Shown here: positions 28,596 to 36,612 of the stretch, one piece after another
Position numbering within the stretch: the stretch's first letter is position 1
Layout of the letters: every line of letters begins with the position of its first letter
Assembly: GCF_009659625.1 (NCBI RefSeq)
Contig: NZ_VOIW01000004.1
Coordinates: forward strand, 186,001-250,000
Source: Pseudomonas haemolytica
GTDB lineage: Bacteria > Pseudomonadota > Gammaproteobacteria > Pseudomonadales > Pseudomonadaceae
Direction of reading: 5' to 3'
Length of the DNA stretch: 64,000 nt
Translations under genes and position numbers: made by a program
Notes under the pieces: model-generated
Told to the model about the DNA's origin: nothing
The model's database searches: none
The model's input: only the letters and a program-made list of their open reading frames with translations

Positions 28596-30683
28596 ATGAA
28601 AAAAACGCACGCTCGCTTTTCCCTCTTGCTGCCTGGATTGCTGGCCTTGAGCAGCACCGTTCAGGGCGATGATTCGCCACTGATCCTCGACCCCAGCGTG
28701 ATCACCGGCTCGCGCAGCGCCAGCCCGACGTTCGACCTGCCCTATTCGGTGGACGGCATCAGCCGCGAACAGATCAGCGACGGCCAACTGGGCATCAACG
28801 CCTCCGAAGCCCTGTCCCGCGTGCCTGGCCTGGTGGTGCAGAACCGCCAGAACTACGCACAGGACTTGCAGATTTCTTCCCGAGGCTTCGGCGCCCGTTC
28901 GGCGTTTGGTGTGCGTGGCATCAAGCTGATCGCCGACGGCATCCCTGCCAGCACCCCGGACGGCCAGGGCCAGGCAGCCACCTTCAACCTCGACACCGCC
29001 GAACGCATCGAAGTGCTGCGCGGCCCGGCGGCGACTTTGTATGGCAGCAACGCCGGCGGGGTGATCCAGATGTTCTCCCGCGACGGCGAAGGCCCTCTGC
29101 GCATCGGCGCCGAAACCCTGGTGGGCAGCGACGGCCTGAACAAGAACCACCTTACTGCCGAGGGCGCGGCCAATGGCGCCGGTTTTGTACTCGACGCCTC
29201 GCGCATGGACACCAACGGCTATCGCGACCACAGCAGCGCCCGTCGTGACCAGACCTTCGCCAAGCTCAACTTCCAGCCCGATGACGACAGCAAACTGGCG
29301 TTGATCTATAGCAGCCTGGAGCAGAACGGCACGCAGGACCCGCTGGGGCAGACCTGGGCGGCATACAAGGCCGACCCGCGCTCGGTGAGTGCTAATGCGC
29401 TGACCTATAACACGCGTAAAAGCATCGATCATCAGCAGTTGGGGATGAATTACGAGCGGTATATCGGCAATGCGACGTTGCAGGTAAATGCCTATACCGG
29501 ACGGCGCAGTGTGATTCAGTACCTGCCGATCCCCAAAGGCACGCCGGCTAACGAACGTGGCGGCGGCGTGGTGCAATTCGACCGCAAATTCTACGGCGGC
29601 AGCGTGCGCTGGATGCAGCCCATCGACAGCGCTCCCGGCGACTTGATGATTATCACCGGCCTGGACTTCGACCAGAGCGAAGACAGCCGCCATGGCTACC
29701 AGAACTACAGCGGCACCACCCTCGGAGTGAAAGGCCAGCTCCGTCGTGATGAAATCGACACGGCTCGCAGCCTTGACCCGTATATCCAGGCCAACTGGGC
29801 CCTCGACCGCTGGACCCTGCAAGCCGGTATCCGCCACAGCACCCTGCAAATGGACGTCGACGATCAATTCCTGAGCAATGGCGACGCCAGCGGCAACAAG
29901 ACTTACCAGAAAAATACGCCGTCGATGAGCGTGATGTATGCATTCACACCAGAGCTGCACGGTTACGTCAGCGCTGGCAAAGGCTTCGAGACGCCGACCC
30001 AGGCCGAACTGGCTTACGCACCGGGCAACGTCGAAGGTTTCAACTTCGGTTTGAAGCCGTCTGAAAGCACCCAATATGAAATAGGTTTGAAGGCGCAACT
30101 GAACGACACGCGGGTTAACGCAGCGGTTTTTCAGATCACCACTGAAGACGAGTTGGTCGTACAGCAATCCATCGGTGGCCGCACCAGCTACCAAAATGCC
30201 GGCCGCACCCTGCGCCGTGGCTTCGAGTTGGGCGTGGAAAGTCAGCTCAGCGAGCACTGGAGCACCAACCTCGCCTACACCCGCCTGCAGGCAACCTACG
30301 ACAGCGACTACACCAGCGGCGCCAATACCATCGACAAAGGCAACTACCTCCCCGGCGTACCGCAAACCACCCTGTTCGCTGAACTGAACTGGAAGCCGCG
30401 AGACTGGGTCAGCACTGCCATCGAGGGCCTGTACCGCAGCAAGGTCTATGTCGAAGACACCAACACGCAACATGCCGCACCGGGCTACAGCGTCTTCAAC
30501 TGGCGCGCGCGGTTTGAGCAGAAGGTGGAGCACTGGACCTTTCACCAGACGTTGCGCCTGGATAACTTGCTGGATCGCCAGTACGTGGGATCGGTGATCG
30601 TGGGTGACGGCAACGGGCGCTACTACGAAGCAGCGCCGGGGCGCTCCTGGTATGCAGGCGCTGGGGCTGAATATCAATTCTGA
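28596..30683 (+). CDS. TonB-dependent outer-membrane receptor
   Basis: A 695-residue TonB-dependent receptor with a Sec signal peptide ending near residue 25. The plug domain spans residues about 40-165 (EALSRVPGLVVQNRQN, RGFGARSAFGVRGIKLIADG, ERIEVLRGPAATLYGSNAGG), followed by a 22-strand barrel ending in the terminal Phe (AGAGAEYQF). The substrate cannot be named; I see no Fur box upstream and no adjacent siderophore or TonB genes. It interrupts the LPS core cluster on the opposite strand, and its last 10 bp overlap the convergent tandem-kinase gene. Confidence 0.9.
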   Translation: MKKTHARFSLLLPGLLALSSTVQGDDSPLILDPSVITGSRSASPTFDLPYSVDGISREQISDGQLGINASEALSRVPGLVVQNRQNYAQDLQISSRGFGARSAFGVRGIKLIADGIPASTPDGQGQAATFNLDTAERIEVLRGPAATLYGSNAGGVIQMFSRDGEGPLRIGAETLVGSDGLNKNHLTAEGAANGAGFVLDASRMDTNGYRDHSSARRDQTFAKLNFQPDDDSKLALIYSSLEQNGTQDPLGQTWAAYKADPRSVSANALTYNTRKSIDHQQLGMNYERYIGNATLQVNAYTGRRSVIQYLPIPKGTPANERGGGVVQFDRKFYGGSVRWMQPIDSAPGDLMIITGLDFDQSEDSRHGYQNYSGTTLGVKGQLRRDEIDTARSLDPYIQANWALDRWTLQAGIRHSTLQMDVDDQFLSNGDASGNKTYQKNTPSMSVMYAFTPELHGYVSAGKGFETPTQAELAYAPGNVEGFNFGLKPSESTQYEIGLKAQLNDTRVNAAVFQITTEDELVVQQSIGGRTSYQNAGRTLRRGFELGVESQLSEHWSTNLAYTRLQATYDSDYTSGANTIDKGNYLPGVPQTTLFAELNWKPRDWVSTAIEGLYRSKVYVEDTNTQHAAPGYSVFNWRARFEQKVEHWTFHQTLRLDNLLDRQYVGSVIVGDGNGRYYEAAPGRSWYAGAGAEYQF

Positions 30684-32140
30684 TGTGGGAGGGGCGGTGC
30701 GCCTACCTCTTTGGGCAACCGCTGATCGATCACCCGATACAGCGCACTGTCTTGCGGCCAATTACGCATGAACCGCGCACGATCCTTGGCATACGCCGGG
30801 GCAAAGCTGGCGATTGAACGGTGCTGGCACATGGCATCCAGGTCGATCATCGCCCAGCGGCCGTCGCTCCAGAACAGGTTGTGGCCCTTGAAATCTCCAT
30901 GGCTGATGCGCTCGCCAATCAACTGCGCAAACAGGTGGTCCAGCGCCAGCAGCTCGCTTTCAGGCACATCGCCACGCTCAACATAGGGCGCGAAGCGCTC
31001 GATGATGTCCGGCCCCGGCAGGTATTCAGTGATCAGGTAGGCGCGGCTGCGCAACCAGAAACAGCGCTTTTCCAGCGCGGCCAGCGGCTTGGGCGTGGCG
31101 ATGCCGAGGAACGCCAGGCGGTTGCCTTCGCGCCAGGAATGCCAGGCTCGGCTCGGGCGCCAGAAGCGCTTGAGCCAGTGGGCAAAGCCCTTGATGTTGT
31201 AGCGCTTGATCACCAGCGGCCGACCGGCCACCTCGACCCTGGCCACACTGGCCGCACCGCCGGTCTTGTACAGGTGGCCCTGGTCGAGCAACGCATCCGC
31301 CTGCTCCAGCACCGGCAACATGGCCGCTTCTTCTTCGCGACGGATTGCACGCAAGCCAAAGGCGCCACGCACCACGCTGAACAGCGTGCATTCGCGGCCG
31401 GTCTTGTCCAGGAAGTCCTTCAAGCGCCAGGCGCTGACTTTGCATACCTGCTTTTCCAGGGCTTCCAGAGGCAAGGCGTGCTCGCCGTTACCGAGCAGGT
31501 AGTACACCAGCAATTCTTCAGTAAATGGCTCGAGTTTTTTCGGTAACTGGGCAAAAAACACCCCGAGGTTTTCCAGTACTCGATTGCGCGACAGCGGCTT
31601 GCCCGGCTGCTCGACACGAATGCCCGCGCCATCGATCAAATACAGCTTGCCGTCCTGGCGCAGCAGGTTGTCCAGGTGCAGGTCTTCTTGCCACAGGCCT
31701 TGGGCATGCATTTGGGCAATCGCGCCCAGCGCTTCGGCGAGTACAGCGGTTTGCTCATCCGCCAACGGTGGCAGGCTTTCGACGGCGAGCCAGGCGTCGC
31801 CCAGGCTCTGGGCGCCCTCGATAAACTCAAACAGCAGCCAGCCGCCCTCGCCTTCCTGCAAGCCATCGGCTAGCAATAAAGGCGTAGTCAGGCCCTGCTC
31901 GGCCAACAAACGCACGCCCTTGAGCTCGCGCTGAAAATGCCGCGCCGCCTTGCTGCCGACCAACAATTTGGCCAACACCGGACGACCGCGCCAGACCGCC
32001 GCGCCCACGTAGCGCTGGCCCGGCAACACTCGCAACAGGCTCAGCAGTTGCAACTGCCCCGGGCCTGCAGCATCTGCCAAGTCGATAGTCAACGGCAGGC
32101 TGGGGGAACGGCCGGCATTTTTCAGCTCGGACAGACGCAT
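30674..32140 (-). CDS. Tandem kinase-like protein of the LPS core cluster (PA5006-like)
   Basis: A 488-residue cytosolic protein with two lipopolysaccharide-kinase (InaA/WaaP) folds in tandem. Domain 1 has the catalytic loop HAQGLWQEDLHLDN (Asp153) and LIDGAG. Domain 2 has HGDFKGHN (Asp416) and MIDLDAM, so both keep catalytic Asp, Asn and metal Asp. It corresponds by order to PA5006, a predicted core kinase of unproven target. The ATG overlaps the wapQ stop codon by one base. The extreme C-terminus (PPLPHQN) is encoded by a half-REP sequence shared with the end of the TonB receptor gene. Confidence 0.85.
   Translation of the reverse strand: MRLSELKNAGRSPSLPLTIDLADAAGPGQLQLLSLLRVLPGQRYVGAAVWRGRPVLAKLLVGSKAARHFQRELKGVRLLAEQGLTTPLLLADGLQEGEGGWLLFEFIEGAQSLGDAWLAVESLPPLADEQTAVLAEALGAIAQMHAQGLWQEDLHLDNLLRQDGKLYLIDGAGIRVEQPGKPLSRNRVLENLGVFFAQLPKKLEPFTEELLVYYLLGNGEHALPLEALEKQVCKVSAWRLKDFLDKTGRECTLFSVVRGAFGLRAIRREEEAAMLPVLEQADALLDQGHLYKTGGAASVARVEVAGRPLVIKRYNIKGFAHWLKRFWRPSRAWHSWREGNRLAFLGIATPKPLAALEKRCFWLRSRAYLITEYLPGPDIIERFAPYVERGDVPESELLALDHLFAQLIGERISHGDFKGHNLFWSDGRWAMIDLDAMCQHRSIASFAPAYAKDRARFMRNWPQDSALYRVIDQRLPKEVGAPPLPHQN
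30683..30695. repeat. Half-REP remnant
   Basis: ATGTGGGAGGGGC matches the first 12 bases of the REPIN arms found elsewhere in the window, without the partner arm. It begins within the TonB receptor stop codon and codes, on the other strand, for the tail of the tandem kinase. Confidence 0.55.
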
Positions 32141-32892
32141 CAGCGGTTCTCCTTGTGGCTGCGGCGGGCGGTCAAGCGCTGGAGCCAAGTGGACACCAAG
32201 GCACTGTCCTCAGCCTGCTCAAGATACGCCGCTAGCAGTTGGCGCACCTGCGCGTCTGACCATTGCGGCGCACGACGCAGCAACGGCTCCAGATCCTTGA
32301 CCCGGTCACGCCAGCCAAACAACAGCGGACGGGTTTTTTCCAGGTCGATCAACTGCGCAGCGTAACCATCAACGGTGGCCTGCAGGAAGATATGCTTGGG
32401 GTAAAAGCAGCCATGTACCTGCCCCACGCTGTGCAGATGGCGCGCCAGTTTGCCGCAGGCCAACAGGATCGCGCGGTGCTGGGCATCGCTCGATTGCGAC
32501 CACTGCTCCAGCAGCGAATCCAGGTCATTCCAACCATCCAGGGCACGGGTCAGCAACATCGCCCGGCGCTCGCCTTCAACCTTGCGCTCACCAAAAAACG
32601 CCGCCTGCAACGCGGGAATGCCCAGCTTTCGATACAGGCTGATGTTACGAAACTCGCGAGCAAAACTCGGTTCGCCAAACGGCCGGTGCAAGGTGCGCGT
32701 CAGGTAGTTGCTCTGGCGCTTGAGGTAGTAACCCTGACCTTCAAGTTCCAGGCGATACACACTGCTCCAGCCGCCCTGGCTGGTATTGGGCTCGTCCACC
32801 GCGTCCAGTTGCTTGGCCCACAGGGCATCGAACGTCGCGAGACCGTTGCGCTCAAGCAAAGCGCGGTCTTCGGCCGCCAGGAAATCACTCAT
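32140..32892 (-). CDS. wapQ: LPS core kinase-like protein WapQ
   Basis: A 250-residue protein with the LPS-kinase fold, equivalent by order to PA5007 (wapQ). The catalytic loop reads HGCFYPKHIF, so Cys162 stands where Asp is expected and His replaces the Asn, while the downstream LIDLEKTRP keeps the metal Asp. It may be a non-canonical kinase or a scaffolding pseudokinase. It overlaps wapP by 4 nt and the tandem-kinase gene by 1 nt, so expression is tightly coupled to both. Confidence 0.85.
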   Translation of the reverse strand: MSDFLAAEDRALLERNGLATFDALWAKQLDAVDEPNTSQGGWSSVYRLELEGQGYYLKRQSNYLTRTLHRPFGEPSFAREFRNISLYRKLGIPALQAAFFGERKVEGERRAMLLTRALDGWNDLDSLLEQWSQSSDAQHRAILLACGKLARHLHSVGQVHGCFYPKHIFLQATVDGYAAQLIDLEKTRPLLFGWRDRVKDLEPLLRRAPQWSDAQVRQLLAAYLEQAEDSALVSTWLQRLTARRSHKENR

Positions 32893-33623
32893 TCGCGTCC
32901 CTCGAAAAACTTCACCACATGGCGAATTCGCTGTTTATCCGACGCCGTCAGGTGCGTGCGTTGGCGATATTGCAGGTAGAAGCGCAGGCGCTGGGTAGCC
33001 GACAAGTGATACTTGGCGACTTTGTCCAGGCAAGCCAGATCCTTGGTGATACGGTACTTGAGCCAGAAACCGCGCCAGAAATCACCGTTAGGGCAATCGA
33101 TCAGGTACAGGGTTCGCTGGTCATCCACCAGAAGGTTGCGCCACTTCAAGTCGTTATGGGTGAAGCGGTGGTCGTGCATGGTCCGCGTGTATTCGGCGAG
33201 CTGACGGCTGATGCCATCGACCCACAGGGGGTCTTTCAGGCGCTCATCATTACGCTCGGCCAGCACCGACAAATCTTCGGTCTTGGGCAATTCGCGAGTG
33301 ATCATGGCGCCACGGTTATAGGCCAGGCCCTTGCGATCAAGGCCCCAGGCGATCACATCAGCCGTAGGAATGCCCCATTTGGCGAAGCGCTTGAGGTTCT
33401 GCCATTCGGATTTCACCCGTGGCCTGCCCAGGTAACGGCGCAGGCCTTTGCCGGCACCTACGTAGCGCTTGACGTAATAATTGACCCCGCCGCGCTCTAC
33501 TCGGATCACTTCTGATAGCGGGTCGCGCGTCAGCCGTTCGCCTTGCAAGGCGAAGACCGCGTCCAGGCTTCCAAAGTCATCCGCCAGGGCGGCGTAGGCA
33601 GGTTCCAGGTTCCAACCCGCCAT
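32889..33623 (-). CDS. wapP: LPS core kinase WapP
   Basis: A 244-residue LPS kinase family protein, equivalent by order to PA5008 (wapP). It keeps a full catalytic set: a lysine in NYYVKRYVG, HNDLKWRN with Asp158, and LIDCPNGDF. Members add phosphate to heptose residues of the inner core in the cytoplasm. The ATG overlaps the waaP stop codon by one base, and its own stop overlaps wapQ by 4 nt. The target heptose position is inferred from the cluster. Confidence 0.88.
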   Translation of the reverse strand: MAGWNLEPAYAALADDFGSLDAVFALQGERLTRDPLSEVIRVERGGVNYYVKRYVGAGKGLRRYLGRPRVKSEWQNLKRFAKWGIPTADVIAWGLDRKGLAYNRGAMITRELPKTEDLSVLAERNDERLKDPLWVDGISRQLAEYTRTMHDHRFTHNDLKWRNLLVDDQRTLYLIDCPNGDFWRGFWLKYRITKDLACLDKVAKYHLSATQRLRFYLQYRQRTHLTASDKQRIRHVVKFFEGRE

Positions 33624-34429
33624 CAGAGCGCATCCCCGTATCGTTGCTTGCGCGCATAGAGCTTCGCGGCCATGCGCTCCAACTCAGACAGTAGCGCGGT
33701 TTGCTCCGCCAGGATCTGGCGCAGCGGCTGCTGGAAGTAAGCCTTGAGAAAACGCAGTTTGTCGCGCTGGGTCAGGCCGATCTCCAGTGCAGAGTAATAC
33801 AGGCCGGCCAGGTCTTTGTTGCGCCAACGCATGGGGATGGTCGAACGCACTTGGGCCCGGTGCAGGTCGATCACCGACAGCTTGAGGTTGTCGACGGTGA
33901 TGGGCTGGTCGGTGTGCAACAGGAAATGGCAGAGGTAGCAATCGCGATGATTGACGCCGCCGCGGTGCATCGCGCCGACGGTGCGGGCCAACTCGACAGT
34001 CAAGGCATGCTTGATGGCGGGCACTGGCGGTTGCTTGACCCAGTCGAGGGTCAAGTCTTCCAGGCTGACAATCGGGGTCAGCTCCTGGGTGACGATAAAC
34101 GAATGCTGGTCGGCCGGGTTGCTGCCTTTTTCGCCAAACGCCACGGCGGTCATGGTCGGCACGCCGAGCTCCTGCAAACGCTGGATCGCCTGCCACTCCA
34201 GGCCCGCGCCCAACACCGGCAACTTGGCCGTGACCAGGTTCTTGAGGATTTCGCCCCACCCGATGCCACGGTGGATCTTCACAAAATAAGGCTGGCCTTC
34301 GACCATCGTACGCAACGTACGACGGGCGGCCAGCTCTCGGAACACCTGGCCTTGCAGCTTCTCGACCTCGGCGAACGCATCGCGCCCGGCCCAGAGGGTC
34401 TTGAAGGGTTCGGCAAGAATCAACTTCAT
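33623..34429 (-). CDS. waaP: Heptose I kinase WaaP
   Basis: WaaP (RfaP) phosphorylates heptose I of the inner core, essential for outer-membrane integrity in P. aeruginosa. The 268-residue protein has YFVKIHRG (nucleotide-binding Lys), the loop HRDCYLCHFL with Asp163, and SVIDLHRAQV. It overlaps waaG by 4 nt upstream and wapP by 1 nt downstream. The length and sequence are typical, and this is the best supported kinase of the cluster. Confidence 0.95.
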   Translation of the reverse strand: MKLILAEPFKTLWAGRDAFAEVEKLQGQVFRELAARRTLRTMVEGQPYFVKIHRGIGWGEILKNLVTAKLPVLGAGLEWQAIQRLQELGVPTMTAVAFGEKGSNPADQHSFIVTQELTPIVSLEDLTLDWVKQPPVPAIKHALTVELARTVGAMHRGGVNHRDCYLCHFLLHTDQPITVDNLKLSVIDLHRAQVRSTIPMRWRNKDLAGLYYSALEIGLTQRDKLRFLKAYFQQPLRQILAEQTALLSELERMAAKLYARKQRYGDAL

Positions 34430-35550
34430 CGGTTTGGCTCCGCCAGAATCAGGTCCGCAGCGTACTGCGGCATGCTATAGAGGTCGGCCGTCTCGGCGAA
34501 GGCCAGACCATTGCGACTCCAGGTCGCACGCGCGTGTGGGTCGTCGAGCATATCGACCAGGTACTGGTTGAGCTGGGTTTGCTCGAACGGCTCGTCCAAC
34601 ACCCGGCCGCTCTGGGCCTTGTCGATGTAGAACGCGTAGCCGCACACCTGGCTCACCAGTACCGGGAGGCCGGCGACCACCGCTTCGACCAGCACCATGC
34701 CGGCCGCCTCGTTGTACGCAGGGTGAATCAGCAGGTCTGCGCCCAGCAGGAAGCGCGGGATATCGCTGCGGCCCTTGAAGAACTGCACCTGGTCACCCAG
34801 GCCCAAGGCGGCACTCTGCAATTGGAATACTTTGGGGTCGTCCTGGCCGATTACAAACAGCCGGGTGCGTTTCTTCAGCTTCGAGGGCAATGCGGCCACG
34901 GCCTTGAGGCTGCGGTCGACGCCCTTGGTCTTGAAGCCCGAACCGATCTGAACCAGCAGCAGGTCGTCGTCGGCCAGGCCGAACTCACCGCGAAACTCGG
35001 CGCGAATGTCAGCCGCGTTGGGCGGCGCGCGTCGGTCACGGGCAATGCCGGGCGGCAGCAAGTGGAAGCGCTCGGCCTGGGTCCCGTAATACTGGGTGAA
35101 CAGCTGTTGCTGATGCTCGGACAACACCATGATCTGGGTCTTGGCGTCTTTATCGAACACCGCGCGCTCATATTCGGCGAAGTGCCTGTAGCGCCCGAAC
35201 CAGCGGTACATGGGGTTGCGCAGGTTTTGGGCCTTGTCCTCGAACACACCGTCGGCGGCGAAGTACACATCCAGCCCCGGCATCTTGTTGAACCCCACCA
35301 CACGGTCCACCGGGCGCTTGGCCAGGTCGGCCTGGATCCAGGCATAGAGTTTTTCGTTGCGGCGATGGTTGACCAACGCCTTGACCGGCGCCACCAGCAC
35401 CTCAAAACCTGGCGGGATATCACCCTCCCAGATCAGGGTGTACACACGAATCTGGTGGCCGCGCTGCTGGCACTCCAGGGCGATGCGCATGAAGTCGCGC
35501 TGCAAGCCACCGAAGGGGAAATACTTGTACAGAACAAAAGCCAGTTGCAT
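34426..35550 (-). CDS. waaG: LPS core glucosyltransferase I family protein WaaG
   Basis: A 374-residue GT-B family 4 glycosyltransferase that adds the first outer-core hexose to heptose II at the inner membrane. MQLAFVLYKYFPFGGLQRDF is the typical N-terminal acceptor-binding motif, VQIGSGFKTKGVDRSLKAV begins the donor domain, and LIHPAYNEAAGMVLVEAV carries the E(X7)E signature. The ATG overlaps the waaC stop codon by one base (TGATG); the frame extension to 35625 is rejected. Confidence 0.95.
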   Translation of the reverse strand: MQLAFVLYKYFPFGGLQRDFMRIALECQQRGHQIRVYTLIWEGDIPPGFEVLVAPVKALVNHRRNEKLYAWIQADLAKRPVDRVVGFNKMPGLDVYFAADGVFEDKAQNLRNPMYRWFGRYRHFAEYERAVFDKDAKTQIMVLSEHQQQLFTQYYGTQAERFHLLPPGIARDRRAPPNAADIRAEFRGEFGLADDDLLLVQIGSGFKTKGVDRSLKAVAALPSKLKKRTRLFVIGQDDPKVFQLQSAALGLGDQVQFFKGRSDIPRFLLGADLLIHPAYNEAAGMVLVEAVVAGLPVLVSQVCGYAFYIDKAQSGRVLDEPFEQTQLNQYLVDMLDDPHARATWSRNGLAFAETADLYSMPQYAADLILAEPNR

Positions 35551-36611
35551 CAGTGCTGCTCCTCGGCCAGTAACAACGTGCTCAGCCGGCTTGCTACACG
35601 CTCGGGGTTCAGGCGTGTGAAGCACAGGGGCGACTCACGCAGGATGTCGAACCGACGCAAGTCGTCGGCCGTCGGTTGATAGGTACAGTTTTTCTGCAGG
35701 CACGGCGCGCAGGACCAATCGCTGGCCAGGTGAATCTGGCCCTTGCCATAGGCACCCGTCAGGCCGGGGTTGGTGGGGCCGAACAGGGAGATGGTCGGCA
35801 CATCCAGCGCGGCCGCCAAGTGGCCGAGGCCAGTGTCCACTGCCACGCAGGCACGGGCGCCGGCCAATACACGGGCCACACCGGCCAGGTTGAGCTTGGG
35901 CAACACTTCGGCGTTGGGCAGGTCCTGGGCCAGGCGTTCGGCCCGGGCCTTTTCGGCGGCATTGCCCCACGGCAGCTTCACATCTACGCCCAGGCGGCCC
36001 ATACGTTCGGCCAGCTCGCGCCAGTAAGCTTCGGGCCAGTGCTTGGTGTCCCAGGTGGTGCCGTGCAACAGCAACACAAAAGGTTTTTTCGGCGGCAGGC
36101 CGAGCAGCTTCTCGACACTCAGGCCATAGTCGCCCAAGCCTTTGGGCAGGTCGTAGCCCAAGGCCACGGCGAACAGTTGGCGCAAGCGCTCCACCGCATG
36201 TTGCCCACGGGCCACGGCCAGGCGCCGCGAATAAAAGCGCGCAGCGATCGGCTCGCGGGCCGAGTGTTTGTCGAACCCGGCCACTGGCGCCCGCACGTAA
36301 CGGGTCAGCCAGGCGCTTTTCAGCAGGCCCTGGGCGTCGATCACCAAATCATATTTGGTCGACTGCACACGCTGCTTGAAGCGTCGCCACTCGCCACTCT
36401 TGAAGGTTTGCCAGAGGTTCTTGCGCCAGCGGCGGATTGCCACCGGGATCACTTGGTCCACGGCCGGGTGCCAGGTCGGGATTTCGGCGAAGCCTTCTTC
36501 TACCACCCAATCAAAGCGGATGCCGGGGATTGCCCGCGCTGCATCGGTCAACGCCGGCAAGGCGTGGATCACATCGCCCAGGGATGAGGTCTTGACTACC
36601 AGTACCCGCAA
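35550..36611 (-). CDS. waaC: LPS heptosyltransferase I WaaC
   Basis: WaaC transfers the first L-glycero-D-manno-heptose from ADP-heptose to Kdo. The 353-residue GT9 protein starts LRVLVVKTSSLGDVIHALPAL, the conserved N-terminus of the family, but the first codon is TTG, one base after the waaF stop codon and nine bases after GAGG; no ATG or GTG fits. The donor domain has VAVDTGLGHLAAALDVPTISLFGPTNP. The rare start codon may limit WaaC relative to WaaF. Confidence 0.94.
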   Translation of the reverse strand: MRVLVVKTSSLGDVIHALPALTDAARAIPGIRFDWVVEEGFAEIPTWHPAVDQVIPVAIRRWRKNLWQTFKSGEWRRFKQRVQSTKYDLVIDAQGLLKSAWLTRYVRAPVAGFDKHSAREPIAARFYSRRLAVARGQHAVERLRQLFAVALGYDLPKGLGDYGLSVEKLLGLPPKKPFVLLLHGTTWDTKHWPEAYWRELAERMGRLGVDVKLPWGNAAEKARAERLAQDLPNAEVLPKLNLAGVARVLAGARACVAVDTGLGHLAAALDVPTISLFGPTNPGLTGAYGKGQIHLASDWSCAPCLQKNCTYQPTADDLRRFDILRESPLCFTRLNPERVASRLSTLLLAEEQH

Positions 36612-36612
36612 C

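Noticed and set aside
28536..30761. A 741-codon antisense frame over the TonB receptor gene
   Set aside because: The receptor on the plus strand has a signal peptide, plug motifs and terminal Phe; the antisense product has none of these.
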